Of a DNA stretch of 21,679 nucleotides, positions 1 to 7,552 are shown piece after piece. This DNA comes from Rikenellaceae bacterium. Its GTDB lineage: Bacteria; Bacteroidota; Bacteroidia; Bacteroidales; UBA932. The position numbers and the translations under genes are program-made. Location: the NCBI GenBank assembly GCA_003513895.1, contig DOSU01000007.1:1-21679 (forward strand), in the 5' to 3' direction. The notes beneath the pieces were generated by a model. That model was not told where the DNA came from and ran no database searches. It saw only the letters and a list, made by a program, of their open reading frames with translations. Within the stretch, counting starts at the first letter, position 1, and each line of letters begins with the position of its first letter.

Positions 1-1
1 T

Positions 2-613
2 TCTGTTAAGAAAGTTGTTGATGCAATGAATAATATAGATAATCAAATGAGTGTAATTTCTGCTACTATAGTTAAATTATCGGAACAGAGCAAAACTATT
101 GGAGAAATTACATCTACCGTTGCAGATATTGCCGATCAATCTAACCTTCTCGCTGTTAACGCCGCCATTGAAGCTGCAAAGGCCGGCGAGCAAGGAAGAG
201 GCTTTACTATAGTTGCTCAGGAAATCCGATCACTGGCAGATCAATCAAAGAAAGCAACTCAACAGGTAAAAGACATTCTTAACGAAATTAATAAATCGGT
301 GTCCCACGCAGTTGGAGTAACTGAACAGGGAACAAAAACTGTTGATAATGGCATAAATTTAGTAAACCAGAGCGGTGAAGTTATTGACATATTGTCGGAA
401 AATGTTGAAGAAGCTGCAGAAGCTTCAATTCAGATATCCTCTTCGACACAGCAACAAATGGCCGGAATGGATCAGATTGTGCCTGCAATGGAGAACATAA
501 AAAAAGCGAGCGAACAAAACACACTAGGAATTAAACATACTCAGGAAGTTGCTCAAGAAATTCACAAACTTGGACAAACACTAAAGCGAGTTTTAATCAA
601 ATACAATTTATAG
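2..613 (+). CDS. Methyl-accepting chemotaxis protein, C-terminal signalling domain (5' end outside window)
   Basis: The frame is open from base 2, so the sensor and any membrane segments lie upstream of the window. What remains is the long cytoplasmic coiled-coil hairpin of a chemoreceptor. Bases 155-235 encode the conserved hairpin tip (AAIEAAKAGEQGRGF followed by IVAQEIRSLADQS), which in the family contacts CheA and CheW. The C-terminal helix returns with an STQQQMAGMDQI stretch, a Gln-rich segment of the kind found near receptor methylation sites. The protein ends in KRVLIKYNL, with no NWETF-like pentapeptide for tethering CheR or CheB. The stop is followed after 6 bases by cheA, so this receptor is probably the input of that kinase. 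Family assignment is firm; the ligand cannot be inferred. In this context it could serve gliding, pilus movement or a non-motility output. Confidence 0.93.
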   Translation, partial: SVKKVVDAMNNIDNQMSVISATIVKLSEQSKTIGEITSTVADIADQSNLLAVNAAIEAAKAGEQGRGFTIVAQEIRSLADQSKKATQQVKDILNEINKSVSHAVGVTEQGTKTVDNGINLVNQSGEVIDILSENVEEAAEASIQISSSTQQQMAGMDQIVPAMENIKKASEQNTLGIKHTQEVAQEIHKLGQTLKRVLIKYNL

Positions 614-619
614 TGAAAA

Positions 620-2773
620 ATGATTAACGAACAAGATGAGTTTCTTCAGGAGCTTCTTGCAGACTTCAGAATAGAGGCAAATGAACACTATAACACTATC
701 CAGGAAGGTTTGCTTTCGTTGGAAAGCGGAGGTTCGTCCGTTCCGGACAGCACTACAATTGAGAGAATCTTCAGATGTACACATTCGCTCAAAGGAGCTT
801 CCAGGGCTGTAAATCTGCTTGATATTGAGAAACTGTGTATGGCTTTAGAATCTGTTTTCAATAGTCTAAAAAAAGGAGAATCCATATTAAATCCACCATT
901 GTTTGATGTTTTAAATAAAGCAGTAGATGTACTTAACTTGTTGATATCAAACATCAAAAAAGACGGCTCATACGACACAGTCGCAGCACTTCCTCATATT
1001 ATCAGAAATCTTGAGTTTGCACAAAAGGGGTCTGCTAATGTTCCTAAAGATACTGAGAGCATCTCTTACGATACTGCCGATATACAAAATATCCAGATAG
1101 AGACTGAAGATAGCATATATGACAAAAGGGATCCTTCTGAAAAAGATGACGACACAATTAGAATTTCATCCGGTAAACTTAATCTATTGCTTAGAGAAAC
1201 TGAAGACTTCATAGTTGTAAAAAGTGCAGTTGAATTTTACAAAAACGAGTTATCAGAAATAAGTGCAAAATATAATGACGATAAACTCACTTATGTATTT
1301 GAAGATATTATAAGGTTTCAAAAGATTGTGGACAGAATGGTAGATGATTTGATAATTGGCATTAAATCCACGCTCCTCTCTCCATTTTCAACTATACTGA
1401 ACATAGTTCCTAAAATAGCTCGCGATATTGCAAAAGCGAGTTCCAAAGATATTTCCGTTTCCATTAAAGATGATTATTACGAAATAGACCGGCGTATTCT
1501 TGAGGAGATTAAAGATCCGGTTATACATCTGGTTAGAAATTGTGTAGACCATGGTATTGAAACCAAAGAAGAAAGAACCAAAAAAGGCAAACCTGCACAG
1601 GGAAAATTGAACATAACAGTAAAAAAAGAGGCAAGCAGGCATATATCCTTAATAATTGACGACGACGGGGATGGTATTAATACCGAAAAAGTATTAAAAT
1701 CGGCCATTAAAAATAACATTATAGACGAAGCCAGAGCAAATAAACTCACAGAAAAGGAGATTTTCTCACTTATTTTCAAATCCGGGGTCTCTTCTAATGA
1801 GATGATTACAAATATTTCCGGAAGAGGTCTGGGAATGGCTATTGTAGCAGAAAAAGTTGCTAATCTGGGAGGGACGATTGATATTAAATCCTGCAGAGGA
1901 TGCGGCACTACTTTTACAATTACTCTACCCCAGAGTATTGCTACTTTCAGGGGAATTCTAATAGTTGTTGAGGGCCGGTCATTTATTATCCCTTCTATTT
2001 TTCTGGAAAAAGCCTTACTTGTTAAATCTCAAAGCATTAAAAGTGTTGGAGGCAGAAATGTCGTAATCATTGATGGAAACGCAGTTGGATACCTTCCTAT
2101 GCGGGAGGCTCTCGGGATAGAAAGACTAAACAGCGAAACAAGTAAAAATAATTACCTAAACGTTTTAATTCTCTCCGTAAATAACAACAGAATAGCATTT
2201 TCTGTTGATGAAGTCAAGGAGGAACAGGAAGGGATTGTAAAAGATCTGGGGCCTGTACTAAATCAGATTAAAAAAATTGCAGGAGTTACAATACTTGCAA
2301 ACGGAGTTATTGTGCCTGTAATTAATGTAAGTGAATTAATCAATGAGATTTCATATAATAATCAGTTTGATTATTTGGATGAGACCGAACCAGATATTAT
2401 TGAGCAAGCCAAGAAGAAAATTCTTGTTGTTGAAGATTCAATAACTATCCGTACAATGCTCAAGACTATGATAGAGAATGGCGGTTATATAGTAAAAACT
2501 GCAGTTGACGGCCTGGATGCATATGAGACTCTCATGAAAGAAGAATTTGATATGCTTGTTTCCGATATCGAAATGCCAAGGATGAACGGATTTGAACTCA
2601 CTACCAAGGTGAGGCAAAACGGAGCTTTTACCGATATGCCAATTGTACTGGTAACAGGCAGGGACAAACCGGAAGACCGGAAAAAGGGTATGGAAGCCGG
2701 CGCCAACGCCTATATAATAAAAGGCAGCTTTGAAAAGAGCAATCTCCTTGATTCAATTCAGAGACTTATTTAA
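620..2773 (+). CDS. cheA: Hybrid chemotaxis histidine kinase CheA with C-terminal receiver domain
   Basis: This 717-residue kinase autophosphorylates on a histidine under chemoreceptor control and passes phosphate to aspartates of receiver domains. Domains in order: Hpt (about 1-130) with phospho-acceptor H55 in THSLKGASR; a linker rich in Asp and Glu (about 130-175); dimerisation region (about 176-255); ATPase domain (about 255-438) with N-box N307 in VRNCVDHG, G1 box DDDGDG (347-352) and G2 box GRGLGM (401-406); CheW-like domain (about 440-575); receiver domain (about 600-717) with acid pair E605/D606, phospho-acceptor D649 (SDIEMPRMNG), T679 and K701. I see no clear P2 docking domain between Hpt and dimerisation region, so transfer may go to its own receiver or to the receivers encoded next door. 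This layout resembles FrzE and other CheA-receiver fusions of non-flagellar systems. It lies 6 bases after the receptor gene and 12 before cheB. Confidence 0.95.
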   Translation: MINEQDEFLQELLADFRIEANEHYNTIQEGLLSLESGGSSVPDSTTIERIFRCTHSLKGASRAVNLLDIEKLCMALESVFNSLKKGESILNPPLFDVLNKAVDVLNLLISNIKKDGSYDTVAALPHIIRNLEFAQKGSANVPKDTESISYDTADIQNIQIETEDSIYDKRDPSEKDDDTIRISSGKLNLLLRETEDFIVVKSAVEFYKNELSEISAKYNDDKLTYVFEDIIRFQKIVDRMVDDLIIGIKSTLLSPFSTILNIVPKIARDIAKASSKDISVSIKDDYYEIDRRILEEIKDPVIHLVRNCVDHGIETKEERTKKGKPAQGKLNITVKKEASRHISLIIDDDGDGINTEKVLKSAIKNNIIDEARANKLTEKEIFSLIFKSGVSSNEMITNISGRGLGMAIVAEKVANLGGTIDIKSCRGCGTTFTITLPQSIATFRGILIVVEGRSFIIPSIFLEKALLVKSQSIKSVGGRNVVIIDGNAVGYLPMREALGIERLNSETSKNNYLNVLILSVNNNRIAFSVDEVKEEQEGIVKDLGPVLNQIKKIAGVTILANGVIVPVINVSELINEISYNNQFDYLDETEPDIIEQAKKKILVVEDSITIRTMLKTMIENGGYIVKTAVDGLDAYETLMKEEFDMLVSDIEMPRMNGFELTTKVRQNGAFTDMPIVLVTGRDKPEDRKKGMEAGANAYIIKGSFEKSNLLDSIQRLI

Positions 2774-2785
2774 TTTATTTGCCAC

Positions 2786-3862
2786 ATGAAATTAAACTCA
2801 AGTATAAAAGAAAAAAAGATAAGAGTTCTAATAGTTGACGACTCTCTTGTTGAGAGAAAACTTCTTATTGGAATTCTTGCTGCAGATCCTGTATTTGAGG
2901 TTGTAGGTGTTGCCGAAAATGGTAAACTTGCATATGAAAAGGTTCTCCAGTATAATCCAGATGTAGTAAGTATGGACATTGAAATGCCGGTAATGGATGG
3001 TATTGATGCAACCAAACTGATTATGAGCAACCATCCTGTCCCTGTTGTGATAGTGAGCAGTATTTACCGCGACACAGAAATTGAAAGGGCTATCAAGGAA
3101 CTGGAAGCAGGCGCAGTTACCATATTACCAAAACCATACGGACCAGGTCATCCCGATTTTTCAAAAAATTCAAGAAAGTATATAAGCACTTTAAAATTAA
3201 TGTCAGAAATAAAGGTTATCCGAAGAAATTTTATTTCTAAAGACAATCCTCATTTTGAAGCAAGAGGAGTTAATTCGGACTTTTTCCCGTTCAATAAAAA
3301 AGCAAAAGTTCTTGCAATTGGGGCATCGGCCGGAGGTCCGGAGGGCATCAGAACAATATTGTCGAAGATTAATCCTGCTTTTCCACTCCCAATTCTTTTA
3401 GTACAGCATATTGATCCCAATTTTGCAGAAGGATTTGTCTTATGGCTGAACACTTTTTCAAAGATTAATGTAAAGATTGCAGTTCACGGCGAAAGAATAA
3501 CCGCAGGAAATGTTTATTTACCTCCTGGAGACAAGCATTTAAGGTTAAACAAAAATGAAGAGTTGATAGTCTCATCTGAAAAGGGGAATACTTTAAACCG
3601 CCCTTCTATAGATGTTCTATTTGCAAGCCTTGTAGATGTATACAATAGCAATGTAATTGCTATTTTACTTTCCGGAATGGGAAAAGATGGCGCTCAAGAA
3701 TTATTGAGGCTGAGAAATGCAGGCGCATATACTTTTGTTCAGGATGAAGAGAGTTGTCTGGTTTTCGGAATGCCGGGAGAAGCAGTAAAACTTGGTGCGG
3801 CGTGCAGTATCATGTCTCCGCAGGAAATTGTTGAACAAGTTAATAACCTTTTTACTTATTAG
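2786..3862 (+). CDS. cheB: Chemotaxis response regulator protein-glutamate methylesterase CheB
   Basis: CheB removes methyl groups from, or deamidates, glutamate/glutamine sites of chemoreceptors and so resets adaptation; it is activated when CheA phosphorylates its receiver. The 358-residue protein has an N-terminal receiver (about 12-130) with acid pair D18/D19, phospho-acceptor D64 (SMDIEMPVMDG) and K116 (LPKPYG), a linker, and a C-terminal esterase domain (about 172-355). The esterase triad is visible: S181 in IGASAGGPEGI, H208 in LVQHIDPNFAEGF and D301 in LLSGMGKDG. Length and order are standard for CheB. It is the third gene of the receptor-cheA unit, followed after 8 bases by a receiver-kinase gene. 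Its presence implies that a CheR methyltransferase is encoded elsewhere, perhaps upstream of the window. Confidence 0.96.
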   Translation: MKLNSSIKEKKIRVLIVDDSLVERKLLIGILAADPVFEVVGVAENGKLAYEKVLQYNPDVVSMDIEMPVMDGIDATKLIMSNHPVPVVIVSSIYRDTEIERAIKELEAGAVTILPKPYGPGHPDFSKNSRKYISTLKLMSEIKVIRRNFISKDNPHFEARGVNSDFFPFNKKAKVLAIGASAGGPEGIRTILSKINPAFPLPILLVQHIDPNFAEGFVLWLNTFSKINVKIAVHGERITAGNVYLPPGDKHLRLNKNEELIVSSEKGNTLNRPSIDVLFASLVDVYNSNVIAILLSGMGKDGAQELLRLRNAGAYTFVQDEESCLVFGMPGEAVKLGAACSIMSPQEIVEQVNNLFTY

Positions 3863-3870
3863 GATAGGAT

Positions 3871-5127
3871 ATGACAGAAGATTTAAGATCGCTATTGGGA
3901 GACAGCTACATTTTGGCCGTTGAAGATTCCCTTGTTCAGGCCAAAAGGCTGAAGTTTTTTTTTAAAAAAAACAGTCTCAACTACAAAATATTTCCCAATG
4001 CCGAAGAGGCTTTTGAAGCAGCAAAGTCAAATCCTCCTGCTATAATAATAAGCGATGTTATTATGCCGGGGATGAATGGGTATGAGTTTTGCGAAGCACT
4101 TAAATCAATACCCCGCTTATCTGACATTCCCGTTATTCTGTTAACTTCTCTTCAGGAGTCCAAAGATATTATCAAAGGATTACAGGCCGGAGCAAATAAT
4201 ATAATTACCAAACCTTACGACGAAAAGTCACTTCTCCAGAGAATTGAGAATCTTTTGAGTAATCAGCTTCTCTCTCCTACAGAAGTATCGGAAGGCGGGC
4301 TCGATGTCAAGTACCGGGGAGAATTGCATCATATAATGTCCGGTAAAAAGCAAATTCTTGATCTTCTCCTTTCGGTATATGAAACTTCTCTTCAAAGAAA
4401 TGAAGAACTGGAATCTGCAAAAACTCTTCTTGAAAAGACAAATGCCAATTTGACTCAGGCAAACAACGATTTGGATTGCATCTCTAAAACTGTTTCTCAT
4501 GACTTAAACTCCAAAATCGACACAATTATTGGCTCCAGTCGAGATGTTCTTAATAACTCGGTAAGCAAATTAAACACCAATAAACAATCTGATATTACTT
4601 ATATTCTTGAATGTGCAAATGAAATGTCTCACAGTGTAAAGGATCTTCTTGCTTTTGTCCAATCGGGATATGTAGAAATTTCCGAAGAAGATGTTGAATT
4701 GAGCAAAATTGCACAAGAAGCTTATACGGATAGTTTGCCTAATTTCTCTCAATTAAATCCAACAATTGAAATTGAACCTGAAATGCATGCCAGAGCAGAT
4801 TCAAAAATGGTTAGAATTTTACTTGACAATCTATTTCACAACGCACTACAATACTGCAAAAATATCGACAAGCCTATTATTACAATTGGTCAAAAAGAGT
4901 ATTATGGCTCCAAATTGTATTTTATTAAAGACAATGGTGCCGGATTAGATACTGCAAGTTTGGACAACCTTTTTAAGCCATCTTTTCAATACCAATCGGG
5001 TGAAGATTACTCATCATCAAGACTTGGACTATCAACTGTTAAACGGATAGTCGACAAACACAAAGGGCAAATTTGGGTAGAGAGCGAAATTGGAAAAGGG
5101 TCAACTTTTTTCTTTACACTAGGTTAA
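3871..5127 (+). CDS. Receiver-histidine kinase fusion protein (no other sensor domain)
   Basis: This 418-residue cytoplasmic protein begins with a receiver domain (about 11-130; acid pair E18/D19, phospho-acceptor D62 in SDVIMPGMNGYEF, T92, K114 in TKPYD). A predicted coiled coil (about 160-205, ETSLQRNEELESAKTLLEKT region) leads into a HisKA-like helix with candidate phospho-acceptor H210 (KTVSHDLNSKI) and an ATPase domain with N-box N320/N324 (LDNLFHNALQY), G1 box DNGAG (354-358) and a G2 box reading SRLGLS (383-388). The usual first glycine of the G2 box (GxGLGL) is replaced, so ATP-lid function may be altered. With no PAS, GAF or membrane segment, the receiver is probably the input: phosphate from CheA could gate this kinase. 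It lies 8 bases after cheB, and its stop codon abuts the patatin start. A T9A8 run lies in codons 29-34. The function of the output is unknown. Confidence 0.88.
   Translation: MTEDLRSLLGDSYILAVEDSLVQAKRLKFFFKKNSLNYKIFPNAEEAFEAAKSNPPAIIISDVIMPGMNGYEFCEALKSIPRLSDIPVILLTSLQESKDIIKGLQAGANNIITKPYDEKSLLQRIENLLSNQLLSPTEVSEGGLDVKYRGELHHIMSGKKQILDLLLSVYETSLQRNEELESAKTLLEKTNANLTQANNDLDCISKTVSHDLNSKIDTIIGSSRDVLNNSVSKLNTNKQSDITYILECANEMSHSVKDLLAFVQSGYVEISEEDVELSKIAQEAYTDSLPNFSQLNPTIEIEPEMHARADSKMVRILLDNLFHNALQYCKNIDKPIITIGQKEYYGSKLYFIKDNGAGLDTASLDNLFKPSFQYQSGEDYSSSRLGLSTVKRIVDKHKGQIWVESEIGKGSTFFFTLG
3955..3971 (+). repeat. T9A8 homopolymer pair inside the receiver-kinase gene
   Basis: Nine T are followed directly by eight A, encoding FFF-KK-N at codons 29-34 of the receiver-kinase. 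It is the longest paired homopolymer I noticed in the window. A one-base slip during replication or transcription would shift the frame near the N-terminus and remove the kinase domain. Whether it is variable cannot be told from a single sequence; AT-rich coding for Phe-Lys by chance is the plain alternative. Confidence 0.6.
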
Positions 5128-5889
5128 ATGGAGTATAAATACAAACTGGGGCTGGCGCTTTCCGGCGGAGGAGTAAAAGGTTTTGCTCATGCGGGAGCAC
5201 TTAAAGCTCTCGAAGAGGCAGGCATTAGACCCGATGTAATTGCAGGAACAAGCGCAGGAGCAATTGTTGCCGCACTCTACTCCGCCGGACATTCACCCGA
5301 CGAAATATGTTCCCTGTTCAAGGGAAGATATTTTAATGATTTCGTGGAACTGAATATTCCAAAAAACGGGTTTTTCGGAATCTCCGGATTTTCTAAATTT
5401 CTTAAAAAGAACATTTGTTACAAAACATTTGAAGAGTTGCCAATACCTATTTATGTTGTTGCAACTGATTTGGACAATGGAAGAAGCATTACTTTTTCAA
5501 GCGGAGAACTTCATAAAAAGATAATCGCTTCCGCTTGCGTTCCCGTTGTTTTTAACCCAATTGAGATTGATGGAATTCATTATGTGGACGGAGGAATATT
5601 CAAAAATTTTCCTGTTTCTGTGATAAGAGATAAGTGTGAAACAATCATTGGCATTAATGCCAGCCCGCTATCGGCAGAAAGATATTCAAAAAACATTGTT
5701 GGTATAGCTGAGCGAACCTACCATTTTATGTTCAGGGCAAATACGGTCGAAGATAAAAAAATGTGCGATATCGTTGTTGAGGTAGAGAATGTTATGCAGT
5801 TCAGAACATTCGACCTTCAAAAAGTTGATGTAATTTTTGAGATGGGGTACAAGGCAATGAAAAATTCACTTGAGGTAAACAGCCTTTAG
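5128..5889 (+). CDS. Patatin-like phospholipase (RssA/NTE-type serine acyl hydrolase)
   Basis: A 253-residue predicted lipid acyl hydrolase using a Ser-Asp dyad. The oxyanion-hole motif is SGGGVKGFAHAG (12-23), the nucleophile is S42 in the elbow GTSAG (40-44), and the catalytic aspartate is D154 in VDGG (153-156). All parts of a working patatin site are present. There is no signal peptide or membrane segment, so it should act in the cytoplasm, possibly on the inner leaflet of the inner membrane. The length suits small bacterial patatins. Its ATG follows the TAA of the receiver-kinase with no gap, so translation is probably coupled and the protein may be an output or partner of the chemosensory unit; that link is inferred from position only. 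The gene ends convergently with the PAS-kinase gene, overlapping it by 4 bases. The substrate is unknown. Confidence 0.93.
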   Translation: MEYKYKLGLALSGGGVKGFAHAGALKALEEAGIRPDVIAGTSAGAIVAALYSAGHSPDEICSLFKGRYFNDFVELNIPKNGFFGISGFSKFLKKNICYKTFEELPIPIYVVATDLDNGRSITFSSGELHKKIIASACVPVVFNPIEIDGIHYVDGGIFKNFPVSVIRDKCETIIGINASPLSAERYSKNIVGIAERTYHFMFRANTVEDKKMCDIVVEVENVMQFRTFDLQKVDVIFEMGYKAMKNSLEVNSL

Positions 5890-7490
5890 CTGTTTTTTAC
5901 AACAGTGTCGATGAGAGTCATGAGTGGTTGCTTCATGATAGGTTTTGAAATGTAGCCATCGAATCCGGAAGCTCTTATATTTACTTCATCATCGGTAAGA
6001 GCATATGCTGTTTGGGCTATTACAAGAAGAAACGGTCTCATCTTTTTTATTTGCTTGAGGGCGTCAAAACCATTTAAAATCGGCATCTTAATATCCATAA
6101 GGACAAGATCGATATCTTCATTCTCTCTGATAATATCTACCGCCTCTTTTCCGTTACAGGCCCTGAATACCTTATGGTTATATTTTGTGAGAAGAGCCGA
6201 CAAGTACAAGTAATTTGTATCTTCATCCTCTGCGATAAGTATTCTCATCGAATTTCCCATTTCATCCTGTTTTTTTGAATTATCCGCACTTTTGCTTCTG
6301 GCAGATTTCCTGCATACAGAAAGAGGAATGGAAAATTTAAACATCGATCCTTTTCCATATTCAGAATCCAGGCTAATCTCGCCACCCAGCATCTCTACAT
6401 ATGCCTTTGCTATTGCAAGACCCAGTCCGGAACCGCCTTTTATAGCTGATTGTTCATTGAGTATTCTGTGAAACCTTTCAAAAATTTCCTTATGATTCTC
6501 TCTGTCTATTCCAATCCCTGTATCTTTAACAAAAAAACTAATGGTATCGCTTTCTCCAATATTTAATTCGTACCAAAATTCAACAAAACCCATATCTGTA
6601 AACTTAACAGAGTTTGATATTAGGTTAGTAAGTATTTGACGTAATTTAACCGGGTCTGTTTTAATGTTTTCGTAAAGTCTTACATCAGGAATCCTATATA
6701 TTAGTTCAAGCTTTTTACCGGAAGGTATTGAAGAAGACATTGTTTTCTTAATAACATCCATCAACAGATTAACATCTACCTCTTCCAAATTTGGAGATAT
6801 TTGCCCTGTTTCAATTTTTGACATCTCAATTATGTCATTTATAAGAGACAACAAGTGATTGCCGCTGTCATTTATAATTTCTACATAATTGTCCCTTTGT
6901 TCGATCTCCAGGTCTTCTTCTTTGAGAAGATCGGAGAAACCAAGGATAGCATTCATAGGAGTCCTTATTTCGTGAGAGAGGTTAGCAAGAAATGCTGTTT
7001 TCAGACGATTGCTGTCTTCTGCTTTCTCTTTTGCAATGTGAAGCTCAATGTTTTTCTGAATAAGACGATCTTCGGCCTCTTTCCGGGCGGTGATGTCTGT
7101 AATGTATCCGTCGATATAGATTACTTTACCGTTACTGTCAAATATTCCCCTTCCCTGCTCCAGTACCCACCTTACTTTACCGTCTTTTCTAATAATTTTA
7201 TACTCTTCCCTTAACATTCCGTCTACCTTAAGCAAGGCTTTCCAGCGTGAAAACAAATAAGTACGGTATTCTTGTGCAATTACATCGTTATAGGAGATAA
7301 ATTTATTATGAGTGAGTTCGTCGGGAGTATAGCCGGTTATATCCGTACATTGGTTACTCACAAAAATCATTGTCCAGTCCTTATCATGCCGGCAACGATA
7401 AATAAAGCCGGGCAAGACTCCAATAATTGTTGCAAGGGTTCTCCTGATATCCTCGACACTGTTTAATTCAGATGTGATTGGTTCCGGCAT
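5886..7490 (-). CDS. PAS-domain hybrid histidine kinase with C-terminal receiver
   Basis: A 534-residue soluble hybrid kinase. A PAS domain of the PAS_3 type with its PAC tail (about 15-140) ends in IDGYITDITARKEAE. A short coiled coil (about 137-165) leads to HisKA with phospho-acceptor H173 (LSHEIRTPMNAILGF). The ATPase domain has N-box N289/N293 (LTNLISNSVKFT), G1 box DTGIGID (323-329) and G2 box GGSGLGLAI (352-360). After a Ser/Lys-rich linker (about 392-413) comes a receiver (about 415-534) with E421/D422, phospho-acceptor D466 (LMDIKMPILNG), T494 and K516. No membrane helix or signal peptide is visible, so the PAS domain probably senses an internal cue. No separate Hpt or DNA-binding regulator is adjacent, so the final output is unknown. 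It lies 62 bases downstream of pgl and probably has its own promoter. Confidence 0.94.
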   Translation of the reverse strand: MPEPITSELNSVEDIRRTLATIIGVLPGFIYRCRHDKDWTMIFVSNQCTDITGYTPDELTHNKFISYNDVIAQEYRTYLFSRWKALLKVDGMLREEYKIIRKDGKVRWVLEQGRGIFDSNGKVIYIDGYITDITARKEAEDRLIQKNIELHIAKEKAEDSNRLKTAFLANLSHEIRTPMNAILGFSDLLKEEDLEIEQRDNYVEIINDSGNHLLSLINDIIEMSKIETGQISPNLEEVDVNLLMDVIKKTMSSSIPSGKKLELIYRIPDVRLYENIKTDPVKLRQILTNLISNSVKFTDMGFVEFWYELNIGESDTISFFVKDTGIGIDRENHKEIFERFHRILNEQSAIKGGSGLGLAIAKAYVEMLGGEISLDSEYGKGSMFKFSIPLSVCRKSARSKSADNSKKQDEMGNSMRILIAEDEDTNYLYLSALLTKYNHKVFRACNGKEAVDIIRENEDIDLVLMDIKMPILNGFDALKQIKKMRPFLLVIAQTAYALTDDEVNIRASGFDGYISKPIMKQPLMTLIDTVVKNS

Positions 7491-7509
7491 AAATCCAAAT
7501 TTCTTGGAA

Positions 7510-7517
7510 CAAATATA
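7510..7517 (-). promoter_or_regulatory. Candidate Bacteroidetes -7 promoter element for the PAS-kinase gene
   Basis: On the minus strand these bases read TATATTTG, an exact match to the Bacteroidetes -7 consensus TAnnTTTG, 19 bases upstream of the kinase ATG in the 62-base gap after pgl. No TTTG is seen at the expected -33 position, so the call rests on one element. The 10-base palindrome TTCTTAAGAA at 7550-7559 overlaps the pgl stop codon; it is too short to call as a terminator. Confidence 0.45.
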
Positions 7518-7552
7518 AGATTTAATTTTTATAAGTTATGCATTAATACTTC

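Noticed and set aside
1477..1908. 143-codon open frame on the minus strand inside cheA
   Set aside because: It lies wholly antisense to the conserved ATPase domain of CheA and shows no recognisable protein features; it is a shadow frame.
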